In this document: one piece after another, positions 11,564 through 23,023 of the stretch
Position numbering within the stretch: position 1 is the stretch's first letter
Layout of the letters: each line of letters begins with the position of its first letter
Assembly (NCBI GenBank): GCA_030141605.1
Contig: JAQGDQ010000060.1
Coordinates: forward strand, 425,001 to 487,000
Length of the DNA stretch: 62,000 bases
From: Tubiluchus corallicola
Taxonomy: Eukaryota > Priapulida > Priapulimorpha > Priapulimorphida > Tubiluchidae
Direction: 5' to 3'
Made by a program: the position numbers and the translations under genes
The notes under the pieces: generated by a model
What the model saw: only the letters and a program-made list of their open reading frames with translations
What the model was told of the DNA's origin: nothing
Database searches by the model: none

Positions 11564-11998
11564 CATTGTTGTTGACAAATTATATAAGAATTCTAATTAA
11601 AAAAATAATTTACTTAAATATTAACGTTACTAACTTACATTTTTATCACATAATATTATGACCGAGGGGCGGATGCTCGGTGACCATAAAATCTTTCTCC
11701 ACCCCGTCTCTCTCTCTCATTAAGTACTATATTGTTACTAATACTTTGCTGTATATTGCTTTTTGTATGAGACAAATATAAATTCAATTAAAAAAAATTC
11801 AATTTAATTCAATTCAATTCAATTCAATGTATTGATGCCCATCTACCCGTTTGTCTCTTGAATAAATCGAGTTTTCAAACAGTCATGTGAAACCGGCACA
11901 AAAAACGCAAGCAAGGCTTACATTGGTAAAGTCAGTAAATTACATAAGTTACACCAATTTGCAGACCTACAGGCCTCAGAATAAAGAAAACATCATAC
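11564..11998. other. Non-coding with short repeats
   Basis: Contains an (aattc)n run at about 11795-11826. Nothing else is recognised. Confidence 0.5.
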
Positions 11999-12067
11999 CT
12001 GTTCTACCAGCATGCTCAATCAGTGTATCATATGTTATCACTTTAAACCTTTCAGACAGTTAAACAC
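11999..12067 (-). CDS. Candidate 69-nt cassette exon with in-frame stop
   Basis: Strong splice signals bound it on the minus strand: acceptor tttattttccttttag before 12067 and donor AACAG|gtatga after 11999. It is 69 nt, enters and leaves in phase 1, so it can be included or skipped without changing frame. In the frame set by the neighbouring exon the second full codon is TAA, followed by a protein-like stretch (LSERFKVITYDTLIEHAGRT). It may be a stop-introducing (poison) cassette, a decayed coding exon, or an assembly error at one base. Not recognised by family. Confidence 0.35.
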
Positions 12068-12197
12068 CTAAAAGGAAAATAAATACGACATCAACACGCA
12101 GCAGAAATAGTCCTTTAAGCAGTACGTTATTAAGCAACGAGAAACAGACCTACAACTACAATACAGAAAGTACAAGTGGCACTAGTGTACTACATAC

Positions 12198-12301
12198 CAT
12201 GAAAAATAAACAAACTTTTATTGTCACTCCCGAGTAAATAGCAAAACTGGTTTAGCAACCACTGTTCAGTGTTCAATGGGGTTGGGACTTGCAGTCTGCA
12301 T
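12198..12301 (-). CDS. Candidate coding exon, unidentified minus-strand gene
   Basis: Acceptor ttttctctttttcag and donor CATG|gtatgt are both near consensus. The 104-nt exon enters in phase 2 and leaves in phase 1, reading (R)CRLQVPTPLNTEQWLLNQF then CYLLGSDNKSLFIFH(G). The amino-acid composition is protein-like, and the entry phase matches the donor of the exon at 13338-13381, making AG+A = Arg. I do not recognise the domain. Confidence 0.45.
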
Positions 12302-12933
12302 CTGAAAAAGAGAAAATTTGCAGAATTCATAAGGATTTTTAACTATAGGGATAAGGATAAATAAGCTAACATAAGGATAAATAAGAAAACAGACAAAATA
12401 TCAGTTTAAATTATAATGCATGAATCAATATGATTGCAGTGTGTTGTAAATCAGAAATATTCAACGTTTTAGCAAAATGTAAATGAACAACTAAGTACGA
12501 AGCTAAAATAACTTTTAAATAACTTGTAAAACCAATAACGTAGCCTATGTAAATAAGTTATTTAGTTTCATTCTTTCAATCTTATAAACATTAATAACAA
12601 GCCGGTGGTTTAAAGCTTTCAGAAAGTCGTCTGCAATTAAATCTGAGTTTTTATCACAAAAAAATAACATAGTATGCTGCTTTCAATAAAATAAAGCAAC
12701 AAAAACAGGTGTTACACCTCTGCACAGCCTTGAGAATTTCATTATCAATATTTTGACTTGCTCTAAACTCATCAGGAGCACCTGATTTTTTTAAATTGCC
12801 ATTGCCGTATAATAATCAAGGATCAAAACTCATAAACAAAAAAATTTGATCACATGATCACATCATCACATGAAAACCCAATCACGAAATCATGAGAAAG
12901 ATCATAAAAAACTGTTAAAATGAGATATTATTA

Positions 12934-13290
12934 TTATTATTATTATTATTATGAGTTTATTTCGTATAAAAATATACAGTTTACAAAGATAAAGATATTA
13001 GTAAAACAGGTAATGCGATATTAGTACAGTAACATATCTACAGACATTCAACTTTATAATGACCACACATTGTAGTTCCTTGTAATTATATTACATTATA
13101 CAGTGTTGTAAGGAGCTATTATAGGTATCTTAAAACATAATCTTTAAATGAGTTCTTAACCTTTAATTTTACATTTTCGTTTAGATCTACAGTACAACCA
13201 TATTTAAATCTTAAATTTACTAGACTGTTATTTACATAGTAGCATAGCTTTGGAATTCTCAATGTGCAGTAAAACTTAAACTCTCAATAT
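12934..13290 (-). mobile_element. LINE 3' end with (aat)n tail, probable
   Basis: On the minus strand a degenerate coding tail (about residues SLVNLRFKYGCTVDLNENVK then LKVKNSFKDYVLRYL, stop) is followed by about 180 bases of AT-rich sequence ending in aataaactc and an (ata)n run at 12928-12952. This resembles 3' ends of non-LTR elements; the reverse-transcriptase motif is too short for firm assignment. It lies inside the intron between the candidate exons at 13338 and 12301. Confidence 0.4.
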
Positions 13291-13337
13291 TAAAACAGTA
13301 AAAAGATGAAGAATGCATAATAATTAACTGAACTCAC

Positions 13338-13381
13338 CTAAGACCTAAGTTCTGAAAGATGTATTTGCCCTTAGCCTGCAT
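13338..13381 (-). CDS. Candidate first coding exon, unidentified minus-strand gene
   Basis: ATG at 13381-13379 (A at -3) opens MQAKGKYIFQNLGL and runs to a strong donor CTTAG|gtgagt in phase 2. Alternatively the exon begins after atatgcag at 13375 and is internal. It joins in frame to the exon at 12198-12301, giving NLGLRCRLQVPTPLNTEQW across the junction. Summing the phase-compatible exons without the cassette gives a protein of about 111 residues. No family is recognised. Confidence 0.4.
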
Positions 13382-14217
13382 ATTTCCACAATTTTTGCTT
13401 CATTGAGTTTACTGCCACAGCAAAATGAAGTGGCATCAATCACTCAAGTCTGTCGAAAGCAGGTACCAATCTTCTTTCTTACAAACCTGTATGATAATAA
13501 AGTGGTAATAAGAACAAGACAAAAACTGGAAATAAAAGCTAAGAGTAAAAGAAATTCAGAGAATAAAAAGTAAGTGTATTATGCAAACAGAATGACAGAC
13601 AGCTCGTAATGTGAAAAGCAAATGACAGAGCATTGCAGTAAGTCATCTTTACACATAAAACGTATGCAACACAGCATCCACTCAGCCGTCTTCGCTACTA
13701 ATTATGCATTTCCTCTAAATGAGTTTTGGGCTTCGGTTAATTATTTCTTAAAAATTTTGCAATTGGAATTACCTCGCTCTTTTGTCATATTAGTTCATTA
13801 TTAACAGTTCACTGTTAGCATCATTTGCATGTAGATATTTTTGACGGTACAAATTTAATAATTAGTTTTCACTATGTTAAGTATTATATTATATCTATAT
13901 TTGCATATTATGAAATATTATCTCTGTTCCGATATCCTTAATTCAAAAACAAAGAACCTCATTGGCTCAAAAACGGTTTTAAAAAAGAGCAGTAAGAACC
14001 CCCATCCTTTTAGTCCTTTATAATGTGTGGGGGGGCAAGGAATAACGTCTAAATGATGGTGATGAACTGATAAAGACAATGGAAGTGGTAGTAATGATGG
14101 TGATAGAGGTGTTGCAATCGATGCAAAGATGATATAATAATGATGGCAAAGATGGCACTAAAAAAGGTGAGAGAAAAATTTTTGATAAGCAATGATGTTC
14201 ATAGTTGGTGATGGTAA
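13382..14217. other. Non-coding, nothing recognised
   Basis: Frames here are short and lack splice support. The last part (14018 on) is rich in gatgatggt-type repeats leading into the acidic array. Confidence 0.35.
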
Positions 14218-14931
14218 CAAAATAGCAATGCAAAAAACGACGGTGATCTTGATGATGATGACAGCAATGGAGCAGAAAATGGTGATCTTGACGACGATGA
14301 CAGCAATGGAGCAGAAAATGGTGATCTTGACGACGATGACAGCAATGGAGCAGAAAATGGTGATCTTGACGACGATGGCAGCAATGGCGCAGAAAATGGT
14401 GATCTTGATGATGATGGCAGCAATGGCGCAGAAAATGGTGATCTTGATGATGATGGCAGCAATGGCGCAGAAAATGGTGATCTTGACGACGATGGCAGCA
14501 ATGGCGCAGAAAATGGTGATCTTGATGATGATGGCAGCAATGGCGCAGAAAATGGTGATCTCGATGATGATGACAGCAACGGGGCAGAAAATGGAGATCT
14601 TGATGATGATGACAGCAATGAAGCAGAAAAGGGTGATCTTGACGACGATGACAGCAACGGAGCAGAAAATGGTGATCTCGATGATGATGACAGCAACGGG
14701 GCAGAAAATGGAGATCTTGATGATGATGACAGCAATGAAGCAGAAAAGGGTGATCTTGACGACGATGACAACAAAGCAACAGAAAATGGTGATCTTGACG
14801 ATGATGACAGCAATGGAGCAGAAAATGGTGATCTTGATGACGATGACAGCAATGGAGAAGAAAATGGTGATGATGATTATGATGAAATGCAACAAATTGC
14901 CCTCCAAGTGATGAAATGTACAAATTTGTAG
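14218..14931 (+). CDS. Acidic 13-residue repeat protein, probable terminal exon
   Basis: The plus frame is open from 14218 to TAG at 14929-14931. It contains 16 tandem 39-bp units (14245-14868) reading DLDDDDSNGAENG, then the unique tail DDDYDEMQQIALQVMKCTNL. Most variable positions between units are third bases of this frame: GAT/GAC twice, CTT/CTC, AAT/AAC, GGA/GGC/GGG, GGT/GGA. Replacements are few (D/G, G/E, N/K plus two odd units). This pattern points to selection on the acidic frame and not on the other frames that happen to be open. There is no ATG in frame; the only usable acceptor after the upstream TAA is aaaatag at 14225, with a weak pyrimidine tract. Upstream exons were not found. 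Function unknown; acidic low-complexity segments occur in many nuclear and secreted proteins. Confidence 0.5.
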   Translation, partial: QNSNAKNDGDLDDDDSNGAENGDLDDDDSNGAENGDLDDDDSNGAENGDLDDDGSNGAENGDLDDDGSNGAENGDLDDDGSNGAENGDLDDDGSNGAENGDLDDDGSNGAENGDLDDDDSNGAENGDLDDDDSNEAEKGDLDDDDSNGAENGDLDDDDSNGAENGDLDDDDSNEAEKGDLDDDDNKATENGDLDDDDSNGAENGDLDDDDSNGEENGDDDYDEMQQIALQVMKCTNL

Positions 14932-15132
14932 ATTCATTTTTGACACCCAGAAGCACCGGCTTTTTTTCTGCACATCATAGATATGCCACTGAAGCCCCTG
15001 CTTGCGTCTCAGAATGATGTATAACTTGCAGTTTTCCTAATCTTCTTGTTGCTTTTGCAACACATAATTGCTTCGTTAGGTTCAGTGGAGCTTAATTAGG
15101 AAAAGGGCAGACAGAGGTTGTTAGGCTGAACA

Positions 15133-15138
15133 AATAAA
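15133..15138 (+). terminator. Candidate poly(A) signal
   Basis: aataaa about 200 bases after the stop of the acidic-repeat frame, a sensible 3' UTR length. Such hexamers are common by chance in AT-rich DNA. Confidence 0.3.
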
Positions 15139-15658
15139 CTGAGACTTTCCAAGTGTTGAGGTGGTGGAAGTCTAGTAAGGGGAGGATTCTGTTCTGTCTG
15201 CTGATACATGCAGCATAAAAATTACTAACACCATAATGTTATGGAATGTCTGCATCAGTTCCCCTGCTATGGAGAAGCCCTCGTCTTGTGGCTGAGCCAT
15301 CTTTAGTTGTGCTTAACTCGATAAGTTTCCTTGCTAATCTTATTTTCCAGAGTTAGCAAATAATATGCCTCTAACCGCCATTACAAGAATTACGTTATCG
15401 GGTTGCAATAAATTTGTTATTACTGGGTTAGAGAAACTGCTAAGGTGGAAAGGCAAAATTGGTCAAGTCAACTTCTTAATCAAACGGCTAATTAAAAAAG
15501 ATGAATAATTATTTGACTAAAGATATTTATACAACGAAAATGTTGAGAAAAATATACATCAACTAGTCAATCAGAATCAATTAATTGATTAATGGTAATC
15601 AAATTAAATCATCTGTTAAAGGATGCTTTACCAAGTGTCAGCATGCAGCGCCAAGCAT

Positions 15659-16041
15659 TAGGGGTAAGCATCGAACGTTCGAATTCGATTCAAAGGAATT
15701 TTTAGTTCGAACCCAAAATTATAGATTCGTATAATTCAACACTTCAGCCACACGTTCCTTATCATTGAAAAGCATGCAATCAGCACAAATTTAGCTGCAG
15801 AATCTGCAGTAAAATTTTCAACGAATCACTAGTGGTTATACTACGGAATAAAACCAAGTAATATGCAAGATCTTTATAAGACCATTTTTACCGGTAGTTC
15901 GAAAACTTGTTGGAAAATCTTTCAAACTCAATTCGAATTTGATTCGGATTCGAAACACTGAAATTCGGTTTGATTCGAATTCGAAAGTCACAAATTCGAT
16001 TCGATTCGAATTCGCCTTCTGTAAGAGAATGCTTACCCCTA
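15659..16041. mobile_element. hAT-like MITE rich in ttcgaattcg, copy 1
   Basis: Termini are taggggtaagcat at the left and atgcttacccctA at the right (perfect 13-bp inverted repeat). The flanks ccaagcat (15651-15658) and ctaagcat (16042-16049) match at 7 of 8 positions, as expected for an 8-bp hAT target duplication. Subterminal regions are dense in ttcgaa and gaattcg. There is no coding capacity. Related copies are at 21600-21948 and 54040-54240. Confidence 0.8.
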
Positions 16042-16049
16042 CTAAGCAT

Positions 16050-17030
16050 AGATACATGCTGGGCCAAGCATACGCATTATCTATGGTTTAAGAACTGTCA
16101 TCTTGTATTTCCATCTGTTTAGTTTCTTGCTTTGACTCCATTGACCTAAACGCCTACAGAATACTTCTAATTTTATTTTGCACACAGATGTCGCACAAAA
16201 TGTGAAGCCTAGCTGTACGAAATAACTGGAGTGATCCCTTATATCCCGTTGATTAGAGCATTTGCATATTTGTAAAAATGAAAGAAACAAAATCATTAGA
16301 AACCTTTAACAGGTGAGAATTACCTGGGACATAGGCCTAGCCAGTGTGTAGTCAGTCACACATTCAAACAGTTCAGCACCTGTCTCCTTTACTAACCACT
16401 CTAAATGTCTCATTTCCCGCTATAAGCATGTAACAATACACCCATTTAGTTATCACCAGCAAAATAGAAGCCACGTTGTTAATTATTAATGGCTTCAGTG
16501 AATAAAAACTAATCATGCAGTCTGCGTGCTAATTTTCATTATTATGTCATCACAGGAAAGACTTCATTAAAACCGGTAATGAAAACTCTCACAGTTAATA
16601 ACCTGAAAATTCGAAGCAGTGGAAAAATCCAGAAAATTTTCAGAAAATGAATTGACAGCACTGAATTTATAAACAGAATATTTTCGCTGCGGCAGAGTTG
16701 CGAAGATGATGAAAAACCAATGAAGCGGAATTAGTTCCTCCTGGTGTCACCGAATGGATCCCAAGTGAACAAGGCAACTCCGAAAGAACTTAAGAGGAAA
16801 GCCAGACGATTGTTTAGATTCAATCTCATTTTAATGTGCAAAATATACATTTTCTAGTCTTAAAAAGTTAGCAATTGCTTATAATATTTGAATAATTAGC
16901 TTGGAAAATTAATAAGCCTTTTCACAGTTCCAAGATTGATCATAATCGTTTAAAGGTGTACACACATTTTGTGTACACTTGACAACAAGTTTTTGCATTA
17001 AAAAAAGATCAAGAATTAATTTAGATGATA
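16050..17030. other. Non-coding, nothing recognised
   Basis: No supported gene or repeat. Frames are short and without splice context. Confidence 0.35.
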
Positions 17031-17230
17031 GGTTAATGTCACGGTTAATGTTAATGTCAATATCTTCACTTCCCAGTCACGGTTAATGTTAATGTCAATA
17101 TCTTCACTTCCCAGTCACAGTTAATGTTAATGTCAATATCTTCACTTCCCAGTCACGGTTAATGTTAATGTCAATATCTTCACTTCCCAGTCACAGTTAA
17201 TGTTAATGTCAATATCTGCACTTCCCACAC
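17031..17230. repeat. 38-bp tandem repeat, about five units
   Basis: The unit acggttaatgttaatgtcaa then tatcttcacttcccagtc repeats at 38-bp intervals from 17041, with a/g variation at one site. Confidence 0.9.
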
Positions 17231-17589
17231 TCAAAAATGGCTTCTAGATACACTTTTTGCAGGTCTTCCAAAGGATTTCTAAATTACACTATTGTTTATG
17301 GTCTACCTCACTTAACAATGCACATTCTACAGTGATCTTTACAATGGTAGAAGTTTTCTATGAAGTGCCAAGTGCTGCAAATGCTCCATTTTTTGGTGAG
17401 CTGTTAAAAATATGCTGACAAAGAATTCGACTTCCATTGCTGAATAAACTGACAATACCTCAGCATAACAAAATTAAAAACATGCCCTTTTAATCACGTC
17501 TAGACATAACTTCGCAAAAAAATTTGTGCATAAACCTACTATGACAACACACACCACACCCACCGTACCACCAGCAGTCCAAATGCACC

Positions 17590-18160
17590 ACTTCACACCA
17601 CAAATACCACACAAGACCACTACACAATGCTACACCCACCAAGCCATGCCATACCACACCACCCTTATCATATACACTATCACACAATGCCACACCTGGC
17701 ATGCCATGCTACACACCAACCTTACATAAACTCCACACTGCCCATACCACACAAGACCACTACACAATGCTACACCCACCAAGCCATGCCATACCACACC
17801 ACCCTTACCATATACACTATCACACAATGCCACACCTGGCATGCCATGCTACACACCAACCTTACATAAACTCCACACTGCCCATACCACACAAGACCAC
17901 TACACAGCGCTACACCCACCAAGCCATGCCATACCACACCACCCTTACCATATACACTATCACACAATGCCACACCTGGCATGCCATGCTACACACCAAC
18001 CTTACATAAACTCCACACTGCCCATACCACACAAGACCACTACACAATGCTACACCCACCAAGCCATGCCATACCACACCACCCTTACCATATACACTAC
18101 CACACAATGCCACACCTGGCATGTCATTCTACACACCAACCTTACCATAAACTCTACACA
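17590..18160. repeat. 140-bp tandem repeat, four units
   Basis: Units of 140 bp starting near cataccacacaagaccacta recur at 17603, 17743, 17883 and 18023, over 95% alike, with a decayed flank. The sequence is C/A-rich on the plus strand (cac, acc). It makes staggered frames on both strands that carry no evidence of coding. Confidence 0.92.
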
Positions 18161-20165
18161 ACCCATACCACAAAATCAAAAGAAAGGCTCAAATTCTCAC
18201 ACTAAGCCAAACATTATAACTGTCCATTTCGCTTCTTGAAGACCAAGTTGACAAGAATGAAATTAGCTTCAACGAAATAAGCAAAATACGAAAATCACAC
18301 AACATATACGCACCAGTTGTCATCACAGAAGCACGAAAAATGAACTTATCAAATTTGCTGCACAAAACCACAATGAGAAATGGAGGAAAATGTGAGGCAA
18401 TCTAGTAAATCATGTTAGTGGAGATTGGAACGACACATTCAATCAAATATTTGGAATGGAAATGCGCAGAATTGCTTATTTACACTAAGCAGTCAAAAGC
18501 CATTTTTTCAATATTCTATTAAATGCACACTTCCACTATCAAGGGACACTAAGTGGACAGCGGGCAACTTTGTTCCTTAGTGCCGATGAATGTGGCATCT
18601 GCAGCCATGACACCCGGCATTGGACGGGACTGCTCACCAGTAGCGGCTCGTGTATAGGTACTGAGGAATTGCAGCACCCTATATTTTCACTCAATATTAT
18701 AGATAATATTCAATATAATAAGTCTTTTTTCTTTAGATCTTTCTTTATACTGGTACGGTCCACAGCACATGAGGGTAGTACTATTTGGTTTCACAGCCCA
18801 GCACACTGCACTCACAACTCAAGCAATGTGGAGTTTGGCTGTTGCGCGCATGCGGCCATGCACACGTCTGAGATAAGATGCTGCACATTAGAAAGAGTAC
18901 TGTCCCTCATGCAGTGCGTGTCGTCAGGTGCTGAAAAACAATGGTTAGTTACTGCGACAATTTAGGCTATATTTTTTGTTTAGGATTTTATCAAGTTTAT
19001 GTATAAATTTTCATATGTTTGTTTACAATAGCAATTACAACATTAAAATTACATATGTTTGTTTTGTTTTACACTGTATTAAAACCATTGGCTAAGAATT
19101 TTCTGAAGCAGCACACCTCCACTAATTTTAGCTACGAGTCGCCACTCCTGCTCGCACTTTCAAATGTCTTAGTTCTTTGGAACTAAAGAATGTCAAATGT
19201 GCTGACTCTTTCACGTAGCATTTTGGCGCTAAGAACAAAAAAAACTTCATGAAATGTCAACTTAATTTCACAATAACTTTCAATACTATTAACATTATAG
19301 ATTGTTTCCAGTCTTACGCGAGTATTTTATTATCATAGTTCGTCATTGTCAATTGTCACAGCCGACGGCAATTTTTGCTACGGCTTCATATGTGCCATGT
19401 ATTACGACTGACAAACAATACGGACTTCAAAAAATCAGAAAAACTTATTAATTTAGCAAAAAATATTTTTCACAAGACAATGTAATAAACACAGCGTCAA
19501 GCTATTCAGTTACACACAAGGGGCGGACATTTTGACAACGGGCGGACAAGGGGGGGACTCAGTTACGCCTATGCACTGCCATTACAAGTCCTTGATTCTC
19601 ATCCATTTCGGCTAATTTTGCCTAACGGTTTAACTAATACATCAACAAGTCACTTATAATTAAAACAACATACATAGTTATTGTAAATTTAGTCAACAAG
19701 TACCAGTTAAGATACAATATATTTTTATATATTAATGTGTTTATTGAGCGACTCGGTTTAGCTACAGAAGCCTTTATCAAACTATAAATGAAGTCAAAAA
19801 AGAAGAATAAATAATACATTAGTGATATAAAGGCACAAGTGAAACTACAAAACATCAGATTAGAATTTAACTTATCAAAATAAATAAGATTGTAATGGAA
19901 GAAATTGCAGAGAAAGGGCAAAAAAATGACCTAACACACGAGAACCAGAAAAAACACAATGTCTACTTAATGAAGAACCACAACAGAAAGCATTATAAGA
20001 ATAAAACACAACTGCTACTTTTTGTTACAAATTAAAACAAGTGGGAACTACAATAAGGGAAACCAGCGGCATGTGACACAGAGACTAAATCCAGCAGGAC
20101 CATTACAGGACCTTACATATATATATATACATATTAAGCAGAGAGCATTGAAACCTTGAGGAAGC
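18161..20165. other. Non-coding stretch, possible LINE tail
   Basis: No supported exon. Around 19745-19790 the minus strand reads tgataaaggcttctgtagct and then an AT-rich tract, similar in style to LINE 3' UTRs, but I could not define ends. Confidence 0.3.
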
Positions 20166-20187
20166 CTATTCTGCTCATCATAATTAC

Positions 20188-20220
20188 ACACACACACACA
20201 CACCCCACCCCCACACCCAC
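20188..20220. repeat. (AC)n microsatellite
   Basis: Simple acacac run passing into ccacccc. A short (ta)n lies at 20117-20129. Confidence 0.8.
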
Positions 20221-20813
20221 CTGATTCCACCAAAAACTGAAACGTTTATGAGTGAAAATTATAAGGAGCAGAAAAGGCTTCATCGAGGTTTCAGTGCTCT
20301 CTGCTTAATTTTCCCATTATCCAAGTGAGGCAATGACATTGATTATAAAGCACGTAGCGGAACTTATTGTAGACATAGGAGGAGAAAGGGAGTCCCTTGT
20401 GGTTCAGAAAGGCAACTTTCTTATTTCTGACTCATTACGCGTGCATTAGGGATAGGAAGACAAAATTGCCTATTTTCGGAGAAATTATTACAGAAAACCA
20501 CAAACAAACGAATGCATGGACATGTTATTGTTTCATATGAATATTAAAATTAAAATAGTTAAATCAACTTGGTTGTTAGTGGAGCTTGAAGAAGTAACAC
20601 CCAGAAACTACCTAAGCACAATATGAATGACAATCAACACATCTGCAATTACAACAAAGCATTGAGCACATATGGAGCCTTTTCCACTACTGGATTTTTA
20701 TTGAAATTGGGTCTTTCCAACAAAATTTTCTATCTTTACTCAAGAAAATCTTCAAGAACCATATTTTGCAATAAAGCACACAAAAAACTACAGAAATGAT
20801 TAGCCACAAAATG

Positions 20814-20966
20814 AGGTAAATTGGATTACCATCACTCTGAGAAAAGGCTGGATTACAATCACTATGGGAAAAGGCTGGATTACCATCACTTTGGGAAAAA
20901 GCTGGATTACCATCACTTTGGGAAAAGGCTGGATTACCATACCATCACTTTGGGAAAAGGCAGTCC
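20814..20966. repeat. 27-bp tandem repeat, about five units
   Basis: The unit ggattaccatcactttggga aaaggct is repeated with a few substitutions; the last unit has a 5-bp duplication (accat). Confidence 0.9.
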
Positions 20967-21599
20967 AAGGACTTTGTCACGATTGACAGAATCTAAGTCT
21001 AAAAAGGAACCATGCTTGGCTTTCTTTGTGAACAAGCAGGACCCAGAAAGAATTGAATCTCACCATGTAATAACCTAGATGGGCATTGTTGAGTTATTTG
21101 GTGAAGTTGATAGGTTCTACGCCCAATGGGTCTTGCAGGTTTTCGGGAAACAAAGCCAAAGAAACGAAGAAAACGATACAAATAAATGGCCAGAACAGTA
21201 CAGGGAAACATCTGAGCCAAATGTAAATAATAATAATAATAATCGTTATTTAACCTCTGTCTTTTGGATGAACAATTAGCACAAGCTCCAAAGAGCTTTT
21301 GGACCGACTGTAAATGACAAACTACAACTACCCCACTTTTACTCTAAATGACACGTGCCAGGCAGGGCAACAGCAGGCACCATTTTTAAAGTCTTTGGTA
21401 CGACCCGGTGGCCTTAGCACTAGACTAACCCATCTGATCCGGTAACTAACTGCAAAGGCAAAAACACACGAACAAAAGCTGGTGGATTGTTGTACTTAAA
21501 AGATGGACTTTAATTCAAATTTATATATGATTTAAGCCATTCGGTAGTTAATATCATCAAAAACTGTTGTACTTTGGTCAACACTTTGGCTATGATTAA

Positions 21600-21948
21600 T
21601 GGAGGTGAGCATTCTCTTCCAGACAGCAAATTCAAATCGAATTGAATTTGTGATTTTTGAATTCGAATCAAGTTTGAGAGATTTTCGAACAAGTTTTCGA
21701 AGCACTAGTAAAAAGTGGCGTGACAAAGATCAAACGCATCATTTGATTTTGTTCTGCAGTAAAACCGCTACTAGTTTGTAAAAAATTTTGCACAGAAACT
21801 GCAGCTAAATTGTGGTAATTTCATGCAATTTCGAACACTTTAATGATAAAGAACACATGTACCTGAAATGCCGAATTATTCGAATCTATAATTTAATCGA
21901 ATTTGAACTAAAAAAAAACTCGATTCGAACGTTTGATGCTCACCCAAA
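21600..21948. mobile_element. hAT-like MITE, copy 2 (opposite orientation)
   Basis: Same ttcgaattcg-rich family as 15659-16041, inverted. The left end tggaggtgagcatt pairs with the right end tgatgctcacccaaa. Flanks atgattaa (21592-21599) and atgactaa (21949-21956) agree at 7 of 8 positions, a probable 8-bp target duplication. Confidence 0.7.
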
Positions 21949-21956
21949 ATGACTAA

Positions 21957-22977
21957 TATTAATACAGTATATTAGTTTAGTCTTGCATGGAACGTTGCAG
22001 TTAAACTGTCACATGCCTGTTATTAACTTCATCGCCTCAACGAAGCCAAACCATAGGTTTGACATTAAGGATAAGCTTTGAAGACGCATGCAGCAGATGT
22101 AGTGCATCCATTTCCTGCAAGTTCAAACACGCAGCATTTGACGCAAACACGTTAGCAAGAACGCGCGCCGGCACGCAGTGTTGACTCAACAAATTGGACG
22201 CAGAAATGGGAAATTGAAAAAAAATGCGTGAACAAACACAGAGAATGTGAGAGACGTCTAATTGAACTCGCAGTTTTCAGACGACAATTTGAGTAAAATG
22301 TCTAAATAGCGAGCGAAGAGGCAGTTCCAAAAGAGGTGACTGCAATTTGCACGTCTTAATAGATGTAGTCATACCGTTTCTAAAGCTCAGTCCTCATCTT
22401 CTTATTTAACTTGTGTTAACATTTGGTATTAAAATCGTCAGCCTTAATAAAGAGATAATAAATCATCCAACACAAGCTAATGCAAGTCTGTCTTCCCATT
22501 TGCAACTAATAAGCACATTCTAATTGCTGGGTGCAGAATGTAGCTTTACGAATTCACATCACATTTATCCTGCGAAAAAGGCAGAAATTGCGGAACCGAA
22601 CACACAAAATGGATTCAAATGAAAAATAAATTTCAACAGATATTTATAGTATAAGTATATAGGACAATGGCTAACTGGCCAAATAAGGCAAAAGGTCATT
22701 GGTGAACGAGGTAGAGGACAAGGTGGTCGAATCTGCCCCACATGACATGCAGGGTATATAAGCCTTCTGAAAACGTACTAAGTTTTAATATCGCAGGTAC
22801 GTTATTTTAAAATTTAAAAGATCAGTCACAGTACAGAGAGAGAGAGAGAGCGCAATAACAAAAAAATGTTTACTATTGTTTAATAACAAGGATTGATTTA
22901 ATCGTGTATTTTAATGAGAAGAATGTAGTTGCTTTTATGCTGCAAATTAATATGTGGGTCGGTGTGGCTCAAGGTAT
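21957..22977. other. Non-coding, nothing recognised
   Basis: A (ga)n run lies near 22837-22850. The phrase tgacatgcagggtatata occurs at 22743 and again near 23040. No gene is supported. Confidence 0.35.
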
Positions 22978-23023
22978 AACTTCCATTAGTGCTGAGGGAA
23001 TGCCATCATACCTGTTTTAAACA
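22978..23023 (+). repeat. Left arm of a 46-bp inverted pair
   Basis: taacttccattagtgctgag followed by ggaatgccatcatacctgtt ttaaa is found here and, complemented, at 24803-24849, with one mismatch. The arms are 1.8 kb apart. An (acatg)n run follows at 23023-23045. Confidence 0.8.

Noticed and set aside
14018-14973. Other open frames across the acidic array (His-rich, Ser-Pro-rich and Ile-rich on minus, Met-rich on plus)
   Set aside because: They are shadows of the acidic plus frame; in them the observed third-base changes would alter residues.
17490-18239. Staggered ~70-130-residue frames on both strands over the 140-bp repeat
   Set aside because: Identical frames repeat every 140 bp because the DNA repeats; no splice or start context.
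21270-21440. SINE or tRNA-like stretch with ctttggtacgacccggtggc
   Set aside because: No readable A/B boxes or second copy in the window; left unannotated.
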